DNA of 64,000 nucleotides, taken from NCBI GenBank assembly GCA_947625015.1, contig CANQMR010000014.1:1-64000 (forward strand), read 5' to 3'. The first letter of the stretch is position 1. Each line of letters starts with the position of its first letter. A model generated the notes under the pieces. The model had not been told where the DNA came from, made no database searches, and saw only the letters and a program-made list of their open reading frames with translations. Both the position numbers and the translations under genes were made by a program. Source of the stretch: an uncultured Lachnospiraceae bacterium (GTDB lineage: Bacteria; Bacillota; Clostridia; Lachnospirales; Lachnospiraceae). This document shows positions 24,345-33,137 of this stretch, one piece after another.

Positions 24345-25568
24345 TTAATTTTTATTTTCACTGGTGTCATCCGTCTCTGTTTTGCTTTCTGCCTCGCTGG
24401 TATCTTTCTCCTCTGTCTTCTCTGTCTCTTCTGTCTCGCTGTCTTTCTCCGTATCCGCTTCGCTGGCGTCTTCTTTCTTTTCTGTGCTGTCTGCTTTACT
24501 ATCCGCTTCCGTACTATCTACTAAAACTGCGTTTTTCTTTAAAAATTCCATTACCTTTTCAGACAGAACCCTGACCTCAAAATAATCGTCGCCAAGATAA
24601 TCATACACTTCTTCCTTGGTCTCTACCTGATACATGTCCATATATTCCTGTACCAATTTATCTGTCTCTTCACTGGTTACTGTAATTCCTTCTTTATCCG
24701 CAATACAGTAAAGCACCATTTTCTGATTCAGGTATTCTTTCACATAGGAGGTAATGCCCTCTTTCAGTTCGTCTTCTGTCTCAAAACCATTGGCTTTCAG
24801 AACGTCCTCATAAGAATAACCGTAATTTTTATAACTCTCCGCCATCTGCTTAAAGCTGTTAAACTCGTCGTCCACGCACTTCTTAACCTCAGCCTCGTCA
24901 TAGCCGGTAATCTTACAGTTGGCGACTACCTTATTAAAGATATCGCTCTGAGCCTGCTGCTCTGCGCTCTCCTCATTAGAAGTCTTCATCTCTTCCCGGA
25001 TGGAGTCCTTGTAAGCGTCAATCGTATCATAATCCGTATTCTCTTTTACCAGCGCATCGGTAAGTTTCGGCGTATTCTTAACGGAAATCGAATTAATGGT
25101 TACTTTGAAATTCACATCCTTGCCGGCTTTTTCCGGATCATTTTCATACGGATCCGGGAACTTCAAATCCAGGGAAACTTCCTCTCCGATGTTATGCCCG
25201 ATAAGACCAGACTCAAAGCCATCAATAAACTGTCCAGAGCCAATAGTCAGTTCCTGACCCGTTGCGGAACCGCCGTCAAATTCTTCTCCATCCATAGTCC
25301 CGACAAAATCAATATTCACAATATCCTCATCCTGTACGGCTCTGTCGCTAATCTCCTCGGTCTCTGACAGGCCCTCCACAAAAGAATCCAGACGGCTCTG
25401 CACGTCTTCTTCTGTAACCTCCGCCACAGTCTTGGTATACTCAATTCCCTTATACTGTCCAAGCTCTACATACTTGCTGTAGGACTTTGCCTTATTATTG
25501 CCACAACCGGTCAATCCCAGTAACATTGCGCCGGCTAATATAAATGCTGCTGTTCTTTGTTTCTTCAT
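24345..25568 (-). CDS. Trigger-factor-like lipoprotein (peptidyl-prolyl isomerase)
   Basis: A 407-residue protein with a lipoprotein signal (lipobox LTGC, Cys22) instead of the ribosome-binding domain of trigger factor. An FKBP-type domain covers ~75-165 (TGQELTIGSGQFIDGFE, IGEEVSLDLKFPDPY), followed by the helical trigger-factor C-terminal domain (~175-340) and a Ser/Thr/Glu/Asp-rich tail of ~55 residues. It most likely folds secreted proteins outside the membrane. The first 20 or so codons of the mature chain are a spacer. It is first in the operon with greA and lysS. AAAGGAAA precedes the ATG. Confidence 0.88.
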   Translation of the reverse strand: MKKQRTAAFILAGAMLLGLTGCGNNKAKSYSKYVELGQYKGIEYTKTVAEVTEEDVQSRLDSFVEGLSETEEISDRAVQDEDIVNIDFVGTMDGEEFDGGSATGQELTIGSGQFIDGFESGLIGHNIGEEVSLDLKFPDPYENDPEKAGKDVNFKVTINSISVKNTPKLTDALVKENTDYDTIDAYKDSIREEMKTSNEESAEQQAQSDIFNKVVANCKITGYDEAEVKKCVDDEFNSFKQMAESYKNYGYSYEDVLKANGFETEDELKEGITSYVKEYLNQKMVLYCIADKEGITVTSEETDKLVQEYMDMYQVETKEEVYDYLGDDYFEVRVLSEKVMEFLKKNAVLVDSTEADSKADSTEKKEDASEADTEKDSETEETEKTEEKDTSEAESKTETDDTSENKN

Positions 25569-25750
25569 TCTTTTTTTCCTTTCATTAATTCTTCCTTATA
25601 TTCATATCAGGGCATAAAAAACCCTTACGCAACCGCATACTACATATTTATATCACATATGCAGATAAAAATAAAGTAAAAATAGGAAAATTCACAGAAA
25701 TACCATTATTTTTTCCGGACAAGTCCTTAGTTTCCGCCATTTTCCGGCTT

Positions 25751-25780
25751 GTACAATATTGTATACACGATATTGTATGT
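25751..25780 (+). promoter_or_regulatory. Paired near-palindromes upstream of nrdD
   Basis: GTACAATATTGTATAC (25751-25766) is followed at once by ACACGATATTGTATGT (25765-25780), sharing an ATATTGTAT core. They lie 8 bp before the -35 box of nrdD. NrdR boxes are paired AT-rich 16-bp palindromes at such places, but NrdR pairs are normally about three helical turns apart and these are ~15 bp apart, so NrdR is only one candidate. Confidence 0.4.
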
Positions 25781-25787
25781 TTTCTCA

Positions 25788-25816
25788 TTTACAAACCCAA
25801 CATAGAGTGTTATAAT
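25788..25816 (+). promoter_or_regulatory. Promoter of nrdDG
   Basis: TTTACA (25788-25793), 17-bp spacer, TATAAT (25811-25816), 75 bp before the nrdD ATG at 25891, which is preceded by AAAAGGAG. Confidence 0.75.
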
Positions 25817-25890
25817 AAATGTGTTTGCAGTCCGATTGTGTCCATTTTGCGGACATTTTTGGCGTTTGAAAGAGGAAAAGGAGTAGAGAT

Positions 25891-28017
25891 ATGAAAGTAA
25901 TCAAAAGAGACGGAACTACGGTTTCTTATGACCGGAACAAGATAAAAATCGCCATTCAGAAGGCTAATGCGGAGGTGGAGCCTGCGGAGAAGGTTACGGA
26001 TGATACCATTGAGTATATCATCAACTGTATTGAGACCAAGAACCGCTCCAGAATGTTAGTCGAGGACATTCAGGATATCATCGAGCAAAAGCTGATGGAC
26101 GAGAAGAAGTTTGTTCTTGCCAAGACTTATATCATATACCGCTATTCCAGAGAACTGGTACGGCGCGCAAACACTACAGATGATTCGATTTTGAGCCTGA
26201 TACAGAACCGCAACAAAGATGTTATGGAAGAAAATTCCAACAAGAACGCCACTGTGGCGTCCACCCAAAGGGACCTGATTGCCGGCGAGGTATCCAAGGA
26301 TTTAACCAAGCGAATCTTACTGCCGGAGAAGATTTCCAAGGCGCATGAGGAGGGCGTGCTGCATTTCCATGACGCAGATTATTTTTTACAGCCCATTTTC
26401 AACTGCTGCCTGATTAATATAGGGGATATGTTAGATAACGGAACGGTTATGAACGGCAAGTTGATTGAGAGCCCCAAGAGCTTTCAGGTTGCCTGTACGG
26501 TTATGACGCAGGTCATTGCAGCCGTTGCCAGCAGCCAGTACGGCGGACAGTCTGTTGATGTGCGCCACTTGGGCAAATACCTGCGCAAGTCCTACAACAA
26601 ATTTAAGACAAAGATGACTGCCGAATTTGGCGACCGGGTGTCCGAGGACGTCATTGAAGAATTGGTTCAAGAACGCTTACGGGATGAACTCCGCTCCGGC
26701 GTCCAGACCATTCAGTACCAGATTAACACGCTGATGACTACCAACGGCCAGTCCCCCTTTGTCACCCTGTTCCTGAATCTGGATAAGGACGACGAATATA
26801 TCAAAGAGAACGCCATGATTATCGAGGAGATTCTCCGCCAGCGGTTAGAGGGAATCAAGAATGAAAAGGGCGTGTATGTAACTCCGGCGTTCCCGAAGTT
26901 AATCTATGTTCTTGACGAGCATAACTGCTTAAAGGGCGGCGAATACGACTACATTACGGAGCTTGCTGTGAAATGCTCCGCAAAGCGCCTGTATCCGGAC
27001 TATATCTCCGCCAAGAAAATGCGTGAGAACTATGAAGGCAATGTATTCTCCTGCATGGGCTGCCGGAGCTTTTTAACCCCATGGAAGGACGAGAACGGCA
27101 ACTACAAATTTGAGGGGCGTTTCAACCAGGGCGTGGTAAGCCTGAACCTGCCGCAGATTGGTATTCTTGCCGCAGGAGACGAGGAGAAATTCTGGAATTT
27201 GTTGGAGGAGCGTTTAGACCTCTGCTACGAGGCGCTGATGTGCCGCCACAATGCACTGATGGGAACCACCTCTGACGTCAGTCCCGTACACTGGCAGTAC
27301 GGTGCGATTGCAAGACTGGAAAAGGGCGAGCCGATTGACAAGTTACTGCTTGACGGCTATTCTACCATTTCCTTAGGATATATCGGTCTTTACGAAGTTA
27401 CCAAGCTGATGAAGGGATGCAGCCATACGGAGCCCAACGGTCAGGATTTCGCCCTTCGGGTAATGAACCGTCTGCGGGCGGCAACCGACAAATGGAAGGC
27501 GGAGACCGGAATCGGATTCGGCCTTTACGGAAGTCCGGCGGAGTCCCTGTGCTACCGTTTTGCGCGAATTGACTTAGAGCGGTTCGGCAGTATTCCTGAT
27601 GTTACGGATAAGGGATATTACACCAACTCCTACCATGTGGACGTCCGGGAAAGCATTGACGCTTTCAGCAAATTCCGTTTTGAGAGCCAGTTCCAGAAGA
27701 TTTCTTCCGGCGGCGCCATCTCCTATGTGGAGATTCCAAATATGCGGAATAACTTAGACGCACTGGCAGAGGTTGTCCGGTTCATCTATGACAATATCCA
27801 GTATGCAGAGTTTAACACCAAGTCCGATTACTGCCATGTCTGCGGATATGACGGAGAGATTATGATTAATGACGACAACGAATGGGAATGTCCACAATGC
27901 GGCAACAAGGACCACGCCAAGATGAATGTGACCAGACGGACCTGTGGATATCTCGGGGAGAACTTCTGGAATGTGGGCAAGACCAAAGAGATTAAAGCAA
28001 GGGTTCTGCACCTGTAA
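25891..28017 (+). CDS. nrdD: Anaerobic ribonucleoside-triphosphate reductase
   Basis: A 708-residue class III reductase that makes dNTPs from NTPs using a glycyl radical. An N-terminal ATP-cone regulatory domain (about residues 1-90, KRDGTTVSYDRNKI) precedes the glycyl-radical barrel. Near the C-terminus is the zinc site CHVCGYDG...CPQCG, then the glycyl-radical loop RTCGYLG with Gly686. Works strictly without oxygen. The activase gene nrdG follows after 16 bp and dut after it, all concerned with deoxynucleotide supply. Confidence 0.97.
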   Translation: MKVIKRDGTTVSYDRNKIKIAIQKANAEVEPAEKVTDDTIEYIINCIETKNRSRMLVEDIQDIIEQKLMDEKKFVLAKTYIIYRYSRELVRRANTTDDSILSLIQNRNKDVMEENSNKNATVASTQRDLIAGEVSKDLTKRILLPEKISKAHEEGVLHFHDADYFLQPIFNCCLINIGDMLDNGTVMNGKLIESPKSFQVACTVMTQVIAAVASSQYGGQSVDVRHLGKYLRKSYNKFKTKMTAEFGDRVSEDVIEELVQERLRDELRSGVQTIQYQINTLMTTNGQSPFVTLFLNLDKDDEYIKENAMIIEEILRQRLEGIKNEKGVYVTPAFPKLIYVLDEHNCLKGGEYDYITELAVKCSAKRLYPDYISAKKMRENYEGNVFSCMGCRSFLTPWKDENGNYKFEGRFNQGVVSLNLPQIGILAAGDEEKFWNLLEERLDLCYEALMCRHNALMGTTSDVSPVHWQYGAIARLEKGEPIDKLLLDGYSTISLGYIGLYEVTKLMKGCSHTEPNGQDFALRVMNRLRAATDKWKAETGIGFGLYGSPAESLCYRFARIDLERFGSIPDVTDKGYYTNSYHVDVRESIDAFSKFRFESQFQKISSGGAISYVEIPNMRNNLDALAEVVRFIYDNIQYAEFNTKSDYCHVCGYDGEIMINDDNEWECPQCGNKDHAKMNVTRRTCGYLGENFWNVGKTKEIKARVLHL

Positions 28018-28033
28018 AGGATAGGAGTAATAT

Positions 28034-28576
28034 ATGAACTACAGCGCAATTAAGAAACACGATATTGCCAACGGTCCCGGCGTCCGGGTCAGCCTGTTTG
28101 TCAGCGGCTGCACCCACCACTGTCCCGGCTGCTTTAATCCGGAGACATGGGACTTCAACAGCGGAAAGCCCTTTGACAGCGACGTCATCAATGAGATTTT
28201 AGAGGCGTTACAGCCTTCCTATATCCATGGCTTTTCCCTGTTGGGCGGAGAGCCTTTTGAATACAAGAACCAGTTAGGTCTGTTGCCCCTGTTGCAGGAG
28301 ATTAAGCAGCAGTTTCCCACCAAGGATATCTGGTGCTATTCCGGTTACGATTATGAGAAGGATATTTTGGGAGACATGGCCAAAAAATGGCCGGAGACCT
28401 ATGAGATGATTTCCTTAATTGATGTTCTGGTGGACGGGGAATTTATTGAGGCCAAAAAAGACCTTTCCCTGCGGTTTAGGGGCTCCTCTAACCAGCGCAT
28501 TATCAAAGTGCCGGATTCCCTTAAGGAGAACAAAGTTATCCTCTGGGATGATACCCATGATTTTTCCATCTACTAA
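28034..28576 (+). CDS. nrdG: Anaerobic RNR activating enzyme
   Basis: A 180-residue radical-SAM enzyme. The 4Fe-4S cluster motif CxxxCxxC is CTHHCPGC (Cys26, Cys30, Cys33), and the GGEP-type SAM motif is LLGGEPF. It uses S-adenosylmethionine to form the glycyl radical on NrdD. AGGAGTAA precedes the ATG. It directly follows nrdD, in the usual order. Confidence 0.96.
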   Translation: MNYSAIKKHDIANGPGVRVSLFVSGCTHHCPGCFNPETWDFNSGKPFDSDVINEILEALQPSYIHGFSLLGGEPFEYKNQLGLLPLLQEIKQQFPTKDIWCYSGYDYEKDILGDMAKKWPETYEMISLIDVLVDGEFIEAKKDLSLRFRGSSNQRIIKVPDSLKENKVILWDDTHDFSIY

Positions 28577-28656
28577 TGTACATGTGATATGAATCAGGCA
28601 TTGCAAGATGTTCCATCACCTATATTATGCCTGCATATAGAGAAAGAGGTAAACCA

Positions 28657-29100
28657 ATGATAAATGCCAAGATAGCAGTCAAGAAACTTCATAGCAACGC
28701 AGTCCTTCCCACCTACGGCTCCGAATATGCCGCCGGCGCAGATTTATACGCCTGCATCGAACAGGAAGAGACCTTTGCGCCGGGAGAGACTAAGTTAATC
28801 CCTACCGGTCTTGCCATGGAAATCCCTGCCGGATATGCAGGGCTTATCTATGCCCGAAGCGGTCTGGCCTCCAAGAAAGGGCTTGCTCCCGCCAATAAGG
28901 TCGGGGTAGTGGATGCAGACTACCGGGGTGAAATTATGGTGGCCTTGCATAACCACAGCAACGCCCCTGTTTCCATTGAACCCAAGGAACGGATTGCGCA
29001 GCTTGTCATCACGCCATATCTGACTGCACATTTTGAAGAGACGGAACAATTAAGCGATACGGTCCGGGGCGAAGGGGGATTTGGTTCTACGGGAGCATAG
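28657..29100 (+). CDS. dut: Deoxyuridine 5'-triphosphate nucleotidohydrolase
   Basis: A 147-residue trimeric dUTPase: motif 1 AAGADLYA, motif 2 ARSGLA, motif 3 GVVDADYRGEI, motif 4 KERIAQLVI and motif 5 RGEGGFGSTG are all present. It hydrolyses dUTP to dUMP, keeping uracil out of DNA and supplying dTMP synthesis. The start at 28657 follows AAAGAGGT at 6 bp; an ATG at 28627 has no good site. It lies 80 bp after nrdG and may be in the same transcript. A 7-bp stem (CGGGAGC/GCTCCCG) covers its stop codon, with few T after it. Confidence 0.95.
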   Translation: MINAKIAVKKLHSNAVLPTYGSEYAAGADLYACIEQEETFAPGETKLIPTGLAMEIPAGYAGLIYARSGLASKKGLAPANKVGVVDADYRGEIMVALHNHSNAPVSIEPKERIAQLVITPYLTAHFEETEQLSDTVRGEGGFGSTGA

Positions 29101-29171
29101 TCAGCTCCCGCTTTGCAACATTTATCTGTGTTGTTTAAAATATTTATGATCCGCTTAGTATAACTATATTT

Positions 29172-29918
29172 TTATCCCTCTTCATCTGAGACAATTTTAA
29201 AATTTTCACAGGAATCTATTAATAAATCTGTCAACTGCTTATCCGACATATCTGCTATCTGTTCTGCCTTTACTTTCTGCCACTTCCATTTCATTTGCAT
29301 TTTTGTCAAACCCTGATACCGCTGTTTTGCTATGGTTTCAAATTCCTGTTTCGTCAGTTTTTTTCCCTGAACATTTTTATATGTAATTACACTGTTTCCT
29401 TCTTCGCTTTCCCTGCAAATTTTATTTGCCAGAGTTTCCTCTTCTACTTTATTATTTTCCAGCCAAATACTTACAATACTGTTCACAAAGGTGGCAGGGT
29501 CATCTCTATATCCGGTTCCCTGAATAGAATAATACACATTTTTATCCTCATCAAAATATACAGGAACGGATACCAGACCTTCTTTTGACTCATAATATGA
29601 ACTCAAATACGCACCAAATTTATCATCCTTATCCAATTTTATTACCGTTTTCGGTTTATCAATAATAAAGTAATCGTTATTTGCAAATTTTCCGGTGCCC
29701 TGTATAGAATCCACAATTAATTCCCATTTTCCATCCTGATTAATATCTGCTACCGTCAGGAAATATTCATTATACATATCACTCCACTCGTGTTTATTTT
29801 GCACAAACGACTCTATCTGTCTGCTTGCATCTAATGTATCATTTTTTTCATGATTTCGAAAACACACAATGCCACATATAAAAAAGGCCAAAACAATAAC
29901 AATCAATATTTTTTTCAT
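29172..29918 (-). CDS. Exported or anchored hypothetical protein
   Basis: A 248-residue protein with a basic start and hydrophobic segment (about residues 4-20); no clear lipobox. A DINQDGKWELIVDS segment at ~58-71 resembles the calcium-binding loops of FG-GAP/VCBS-type repeats and dockerins. The rest is rich in Lys, Asp and Gln. AGGAGCGGGT precedes the ATG. It lies 96 bp after the NlpC/P60 gene's stop, beyond that gene's terminator, so it has its own promoter. Its function is unknown. Confidence 0.6.
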   Translation of the reverse strand: MKKILIVIVLAFFICGIVCFRNHEKNDTLDASRQIESFVQNKHEWSDMYNEYFLTVADINQDGKWELIVDSIQGTGKFANNDYFIIDKPKTVIKLDKDDKFGAYLSSYYESKEGLVSVPVYFDEDKNVYYSIQGTGYRDDPATFVNSIVSIWLENNKVEEETLANKICRESEEGNSVITYKNVQGKKLTKQEFETIAKQRYQGLTKMQMKWKWQKVKAEQIADMSDKQLTDLLIDSCENFKIVSDEEG

Positions 29919-29960
29919 ACCCGCTCCTATTCATATTTAAATAGTTTTTTAATACAAAGT

Positions 29961-29990
29961 AAAAAAGGGGCACGCGCAAAACGATGCCCC
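29961..29990 (-). terminator. Terminator of the NlpC/P60 gene
   Basis: Minus-strand GGGGCA (29985-29990) pairs with TGCCCC (29967-29972), followed by TTTTTT at 29961-29966. It lies 25 bp after the gene's stop. Confidence 0.8.
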
Positions 29991-30014
29991 TCTGAATCCA
30001 TGCCTGTTACAAAA

Positions 30015-31115
30015 TCAATCCCAGATAATTCTTGCCGCCGCACATGGCGTACGATAACCAATATTGGAAACAATAATTCCCGTTGTCGAACTGCTGGCGT
30101 GAACCACCTGTCCGCCGCCAATGTACATAGTCACATGGCCGATAGAACCGCCGTTGCCCTTATAGAACAACAAATCTCCCGGCTGGATAGAATCCAGACT
30201 TACATTCGTTAATCCCTGCTGCTGGGCCGCTGCCGTTCTCGGAATACCGTAACCAAAATGCGCATATACGCTCATGGTAAATCCTGAACAATCGGTTCCG
30301 TTAGTCAAGCTGGTTCCGCCGTATACATAGGGATTACCCACAAACTGCAAAGCGTAGTTTACAACCTGCTGCCGCTTGGTACTGGTCATCTCCGCTAATC
30401 TTGCCTGCTCCGCTTCCTCTTCCCGCTTGCGAATCTCCTCTTCCTCTGCCACAGAGATTGCGTGGGAAAATCCATAGGATATATCTACATAATCAGAGGA
30501 TACATAACCCTCAATATCAGAATCCACTTTAATATATGTCCAGCCCTCTACATCATCATCTCTTGGGATTACTTCGTATGACTCCCCTTCCGGAATCATG
30601 GTCAGACAATCTGAACTCTCGTCCTGACCGGCGCGGACATACAGGGTAGTGGTATTGACCTTTGCCACCTTAGGGCATGTCTCCTCCGCATAAGCCCCCG
30701 CTGCATCACCAAACAGTAAAAAATCATTCCTTACATAACCCATGGTAATGCCTGACTCAATCTTAGTCCAGGTGTCGCCCTTCTCCACTACCAGCGCAAT
30801 ACCATGAACCGGCAGACTGCCCACACGCTCTGACTCTTCATCCGGCTCCTTCCGGACATTTACCGCCTCCTCCACATAGGCAAGGCATTTACCCTCAAAC
30901 TCAGGATATTTGCAGGTAGGCGCTTCCTCCTCCGGAACCACATCTTCTTCTTTAATCTCTTCTATCTGTAGGCTGTCCACATATGCGTCTAATGCATAAG
31001 TAATTCCAACCGTAGAATCATCCAAAATCTCCGCCTGACTGTCAAAACCCGGTATCATCATACCAACCGCTCCCACAGCCGCCAGTGCCAAACCGAATAT
31101 TACATTCTTTTTCAC
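30015..31115 (-). CDS. NlpC/P60 cell-wall hydrolase with two SH3 domains
   Basis: A 366-residue secreted protein. A signal peptide (~1-28) is followed by an acidic stretch, two bacterial SH3 domains (about residues 60-120 and 130-200; VNVRKEPDEESERVGSL and TLYVRAGQDES starts), a coiled Glu/Arg linker and a C-terminal NlpC/P60 domain with catalytic Cys276 (DCSGF), His327 (GHV) and His339 (VHA). It should cleave peptide stems of peptidoglycan (typically gamma-D-Glu-diamino acid bonds). It has its own terminator. Confidence 0.93.
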   Translation of the reverse strand: MKKNVIFGLALAAVGAVGMMIPGFDSQAEILDDSTVGITYALDAYVDSLQIEEIKEEDVVPEEEAPTCKYPEFEGKCLAYVEEAVNVRKEPDEESERVGSLPVHGIALVVEKGDTWTKIESGITMGYVRNDFLLFGDAAGAYAEETCPKVAKVNTTTLYVRAGQDESSDCLTMIPEGESYEVIPRDDDVEGWTYIKVDSDIEGYVSSDYVDISYGFSHAISVAEEEEIRKREEEAEQARLAEMTSTKRQQVVNYALQFVGNPYVYGGTSLTNGTDCSGFTMSVYAHFGYGIPRTAAAQQQGLTNVSLDSIQPGDLLFYKGNGGSIGHVTMYIGGGQVVHASSSTTGIIVSNIGYRTPCAAARIIWD

Positions 31116-31226
31116 GATATACCTCCTATTCTTAATCCATACCTATCCTGTATCATAAGATATAACATCCTCGATATTCTGTCAGTACTCAAAGTATACA
31201 AATTATAACAAAGGTAAAAATGCTTG

Positions 31227-31877
31227 TCAACCAAACACTTTTTCGTAATCCTCTTTGAATTTCTTAATCCCCGCTTCCGTCAGCGGATGCTTCACCATCT
31301 GCACTAACACCTTATAGGGTACCGTAGCGATATGGGCGCCGGCAAGCGCACAGTCCATGACATGCATGGTATTACGGACAGAAGCGGCAATAATCTCTGT
31401 CTCAATGCCATAATTGTTAAAAATCTGCACCGTATCCCGGATTAAATCAATGCCTGGCTGATTAATGTCGTCTAACCGTCCTAAAAAAGGGGAGACATAA
31501 GAGGCTCCTGCTCTGGCTGCCAGCAAAGCCTGGTTTGCGGAAAAAATCAAGGTCACATTGGTCCGGATTCCTTCACCAGACAGCACCTTTACCGCCTTCA
31601 ATCCCTCTATCGTCATCGGAATCTTTACCACCATATTCTTATGTAAGGCAGCAATCTCCCTGCCCTCCTTAATCATGCCCTCCGCATCCTCGGTCGAAGC
31701 CTTAATCTCGCCGCTTATGGGTCCGTCTACAATGGAGGCAATCTCCTTGAGCACCTCGTTCACATTCCGCCCCTCTTTGGCAATCAGCGAAGGATTCGTG
31801 GTAACGCCGCAGATTACTCCCATCTCGTTGGCTCTGCGGATATCCTCTACATTGGCTGTATCAATAAAAAATTTCAT
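31227..31877 (-). CDS. Transaldolase / fructose-6-phosphate aldolase family
   Basis: A 216-residue class I aldolase of the small transaldolase (FSA/TalC) type. The Schiff-base lysine is Lys85 in VVKIPMT, the same number as in FsaA. Other conserved parts are [17 protein letters not shown] and SPFLGRLDD. Whether it acts as transaldolase or as fructose-6-phosphate aldolase depends on a few residues and cannot be settled by eye. GAAAGGGG precedes the ATG. It lies 63 bp after a YjfB-like gene with a terminator between them. Confidence 0.92.
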   Translation of the reverse strand: MKFFIDTANVEDIRRANEMGVICGVTTNPSLIAKEGRNVNEVLKEIASIVDGPISGEIKASTEDAEGMIKEGREIAALHKNMVVKIPMTIEGLKAVKVLSGEGIRTNVTLIFSANQALLAARAGASYVSPFLGRLDDINQPGIDLIRDTVQIFNNYGIETEIIAASVRNTMHVMDCALAGAHIATVPYKVLVQMVKHPLTEAGIKKFKEDYEKVFG

Positions 31878-31903
31878 ATTCCAGTACCCCTTTCTGGCGC
31901 AAG

Positions 31904-31933
31904 AAAAAACACATCAGGAGCAATCCTGATGTG
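31904..31933 (-). terminator. Terminator of the YjfB-like gene
   Basis: Minus-strand 10-bp stem CACATCAGGA/TCCTGATGTG (31924-31933 with 31910-31919) followed by TTTTTT. It lies 8 bp after the YjfB-like stop. Confidence 0.85.
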
Positions 31934-31940
31934 TTCATTC

Positions 31941-32129
31941 TTAAACGCGGATGTCAATATTCTGTCCTACCATTGGATTAACTGAACGCTCCAGCATACT
32001 TGCTAACATCTGTCCATTTGCCTGATCTGCGTCCAATGCCTTGTTCATCATCATCAGACCAATTCCGCCAGACTGCAAATTCGCATTGGCAAGTACAGTG
32101 GAAGACATGCTCATTCCCTGAATCTCCAT
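31941..32129 (-). CDS. YjfB-like small protein (putative motility protein)
   Basis: A 62-residue protein similar to the YjfB family, found in motile and non-motile Firmicutes and described only as 'putative motility protein'. The pattern is a short amphipathic helix (MSSTVLANANLQ), a Met/Leu segment, then a Gln/Met-rich helix and a NIDIRV end. The start at 32129 is preferred since AAGGAG lies 9 bp before it; an upstream ATG at 32138 would be too close and 32147 has no site. It stands alone with its own terminator. No flagellar genes are near. Confidence 0.7.
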   Translation of the reverse strand: MEIQGMSMSSTVLANANLQSGGIGLMMMNKALDADQANGQMLASMLERSVNPMVGQNIDIRV

Positions 32130-32179
32130 CTCGTCCATCTCCTTCACAGAATTTTCTACTAGCTGATTCTTATTATAAA

Positions 32180-33121
32180 TTAATTCCCCTCAAAATGCAA
32201 GATATAATCCTGAAAAAATCCATCCATTTCATCAAATACCCGCTTCCGCAAAACCTCATTGTGAATCTCATGGCGCATCCCCGGAAAGCGGATTGCCGTA
32301 GTCTGTTCATAGCCTATGGCGTGCATACGCTCAATTGCCTGCCGCCACTTTTTTTCATTAATATAACAGGGATCGTCTTCCCCGGACACAAAAAGAATCG
32401 GCAAATCAGGATTTTTCACCTGATATCCGCCGGATTGGTAAACCATCACGCTTAAATCCATAAGCGTCAGCAGCCCGTTTAATGTATAGGTAAAATTACA
32501 CCTTATATCTTTTATAAATTCTTCTTCCACCTCCGGGTCCGCCGCAATCCAGGGATACTGCCGTCCTTCTTTCCGAAACCGCCAGCCAAAGGCATTTAAG
32601 CCGACGCCCTGCAAAAACGGAGAACGATACCGGTCTCCCTTCCATTTTATCAACAGCCTAAGGAGACGCCTGGCAAGCGGCGTCACTCCGTAATAGCCCG
32701 GATTGCCGGAAATCACCAGTCCGTCAATCATATCGTCATGTCTTGCCAAAAATGCCCGGACGCCCAGGGAACCCATGCTGTGTCCATAGAGAATCAGCGG
32801 CAGGCCGGGAAACTGCCGGCGGATGCGCTCCGCCACAAAATAAATGTCCGCCACAAATCCTTTCGCCCCCGCAGGATAACTATATCCGATATCCCATTGA
32901 CTGGCCACGCTTTTTCCATGCCCGCGGTTGTCATGCATCAAAGCGACATAGCCCCGTCCGGCCATGTCGCGCATAAAATTATGATACCGCTCCTCATGCT
33001 CGCACATGCCATGAACCATCTGTAAAATGCCGACCGGATGCTCCGGTATCATGCAGGTTCCATGGACAGGCACCCGGTCATATGCAGAGACAAAGGAAAA
33101 TTTCTTTATCTGTATTGCCAT
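32180..33121 (-). CDS. Alpha/beta hydrolase, monoacylglycerol-lipase type
   Basis: A 313-residue serine hydrolase. The nucleophile elbow is GHSMG with Ser115; the acid is probably in SGEDDPC (~253) and the base in MRHEIHNE (~287). MVHGMCEHEERY and DNRGHGKS are typical of lysophospholipase/monoglyceride lipases (Hydrolase_4). There is no signal peptide. It starts 16 bp after a TetR-type gene on the same strand, so the two likely form an operon and the regulator may control it. Confidence 0.9.
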   Translation of the reverse strand: MAIQIKKFSFVSAYDRVPVHGTCMIPEHPVGILQMVHGMCEHEERYHNFMRDMAGRGYVALMHDNRGHGKSVASQWDIGYSYPAGAKGFVADIYFVAERIRRQFPGLPLILYGHSMGSLGVRAFLARHDDMIDGLVISGNPGYYGVTPLARRLLRLLIKWKGDRYRSPFLQGVGLNAFGWRFRKEGRQYPWIAADPEVEEEFIKDIRCNFTYTLNGLLTLMDLSVMVYQSGGYQVKNPDLPILFVSGEDDPCYINEKKWRQAIERMHAIGYEQTTAIRFPGMRHEIHNEVLRKRVFDEMDGFFQDYILHFEGN

Positions 33122-33137
33122 CGCCGTTCCCCTTATC

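Larger units (their letters stand above)
25569..25890. other. Divergent promoter region
   Basis: It separates the foldase gene (minus) from nrdD (plus). The nrdD side holds two AATATTGTA-type palindromic elements and a good promoter, listed separately. On the foldase side there is an AT-rich stretch with a TATAAA but no secure -35 box. No gene was seen. Confidence 0.6.

Noticed and set aside
25751-25780. Firm call of NrdR boxes
   Set aside because: Spacing of ~15 bp between centres does not fit the usual spacing of NrdR pairs; kept only as a possible site.
29090-29110. Terminator at the dut stop codon (CGGGAGC...GCTCCCG)
   Set aside because: The stem includes the stop codon and is followed by CTTTGCAAC, without a T-run.
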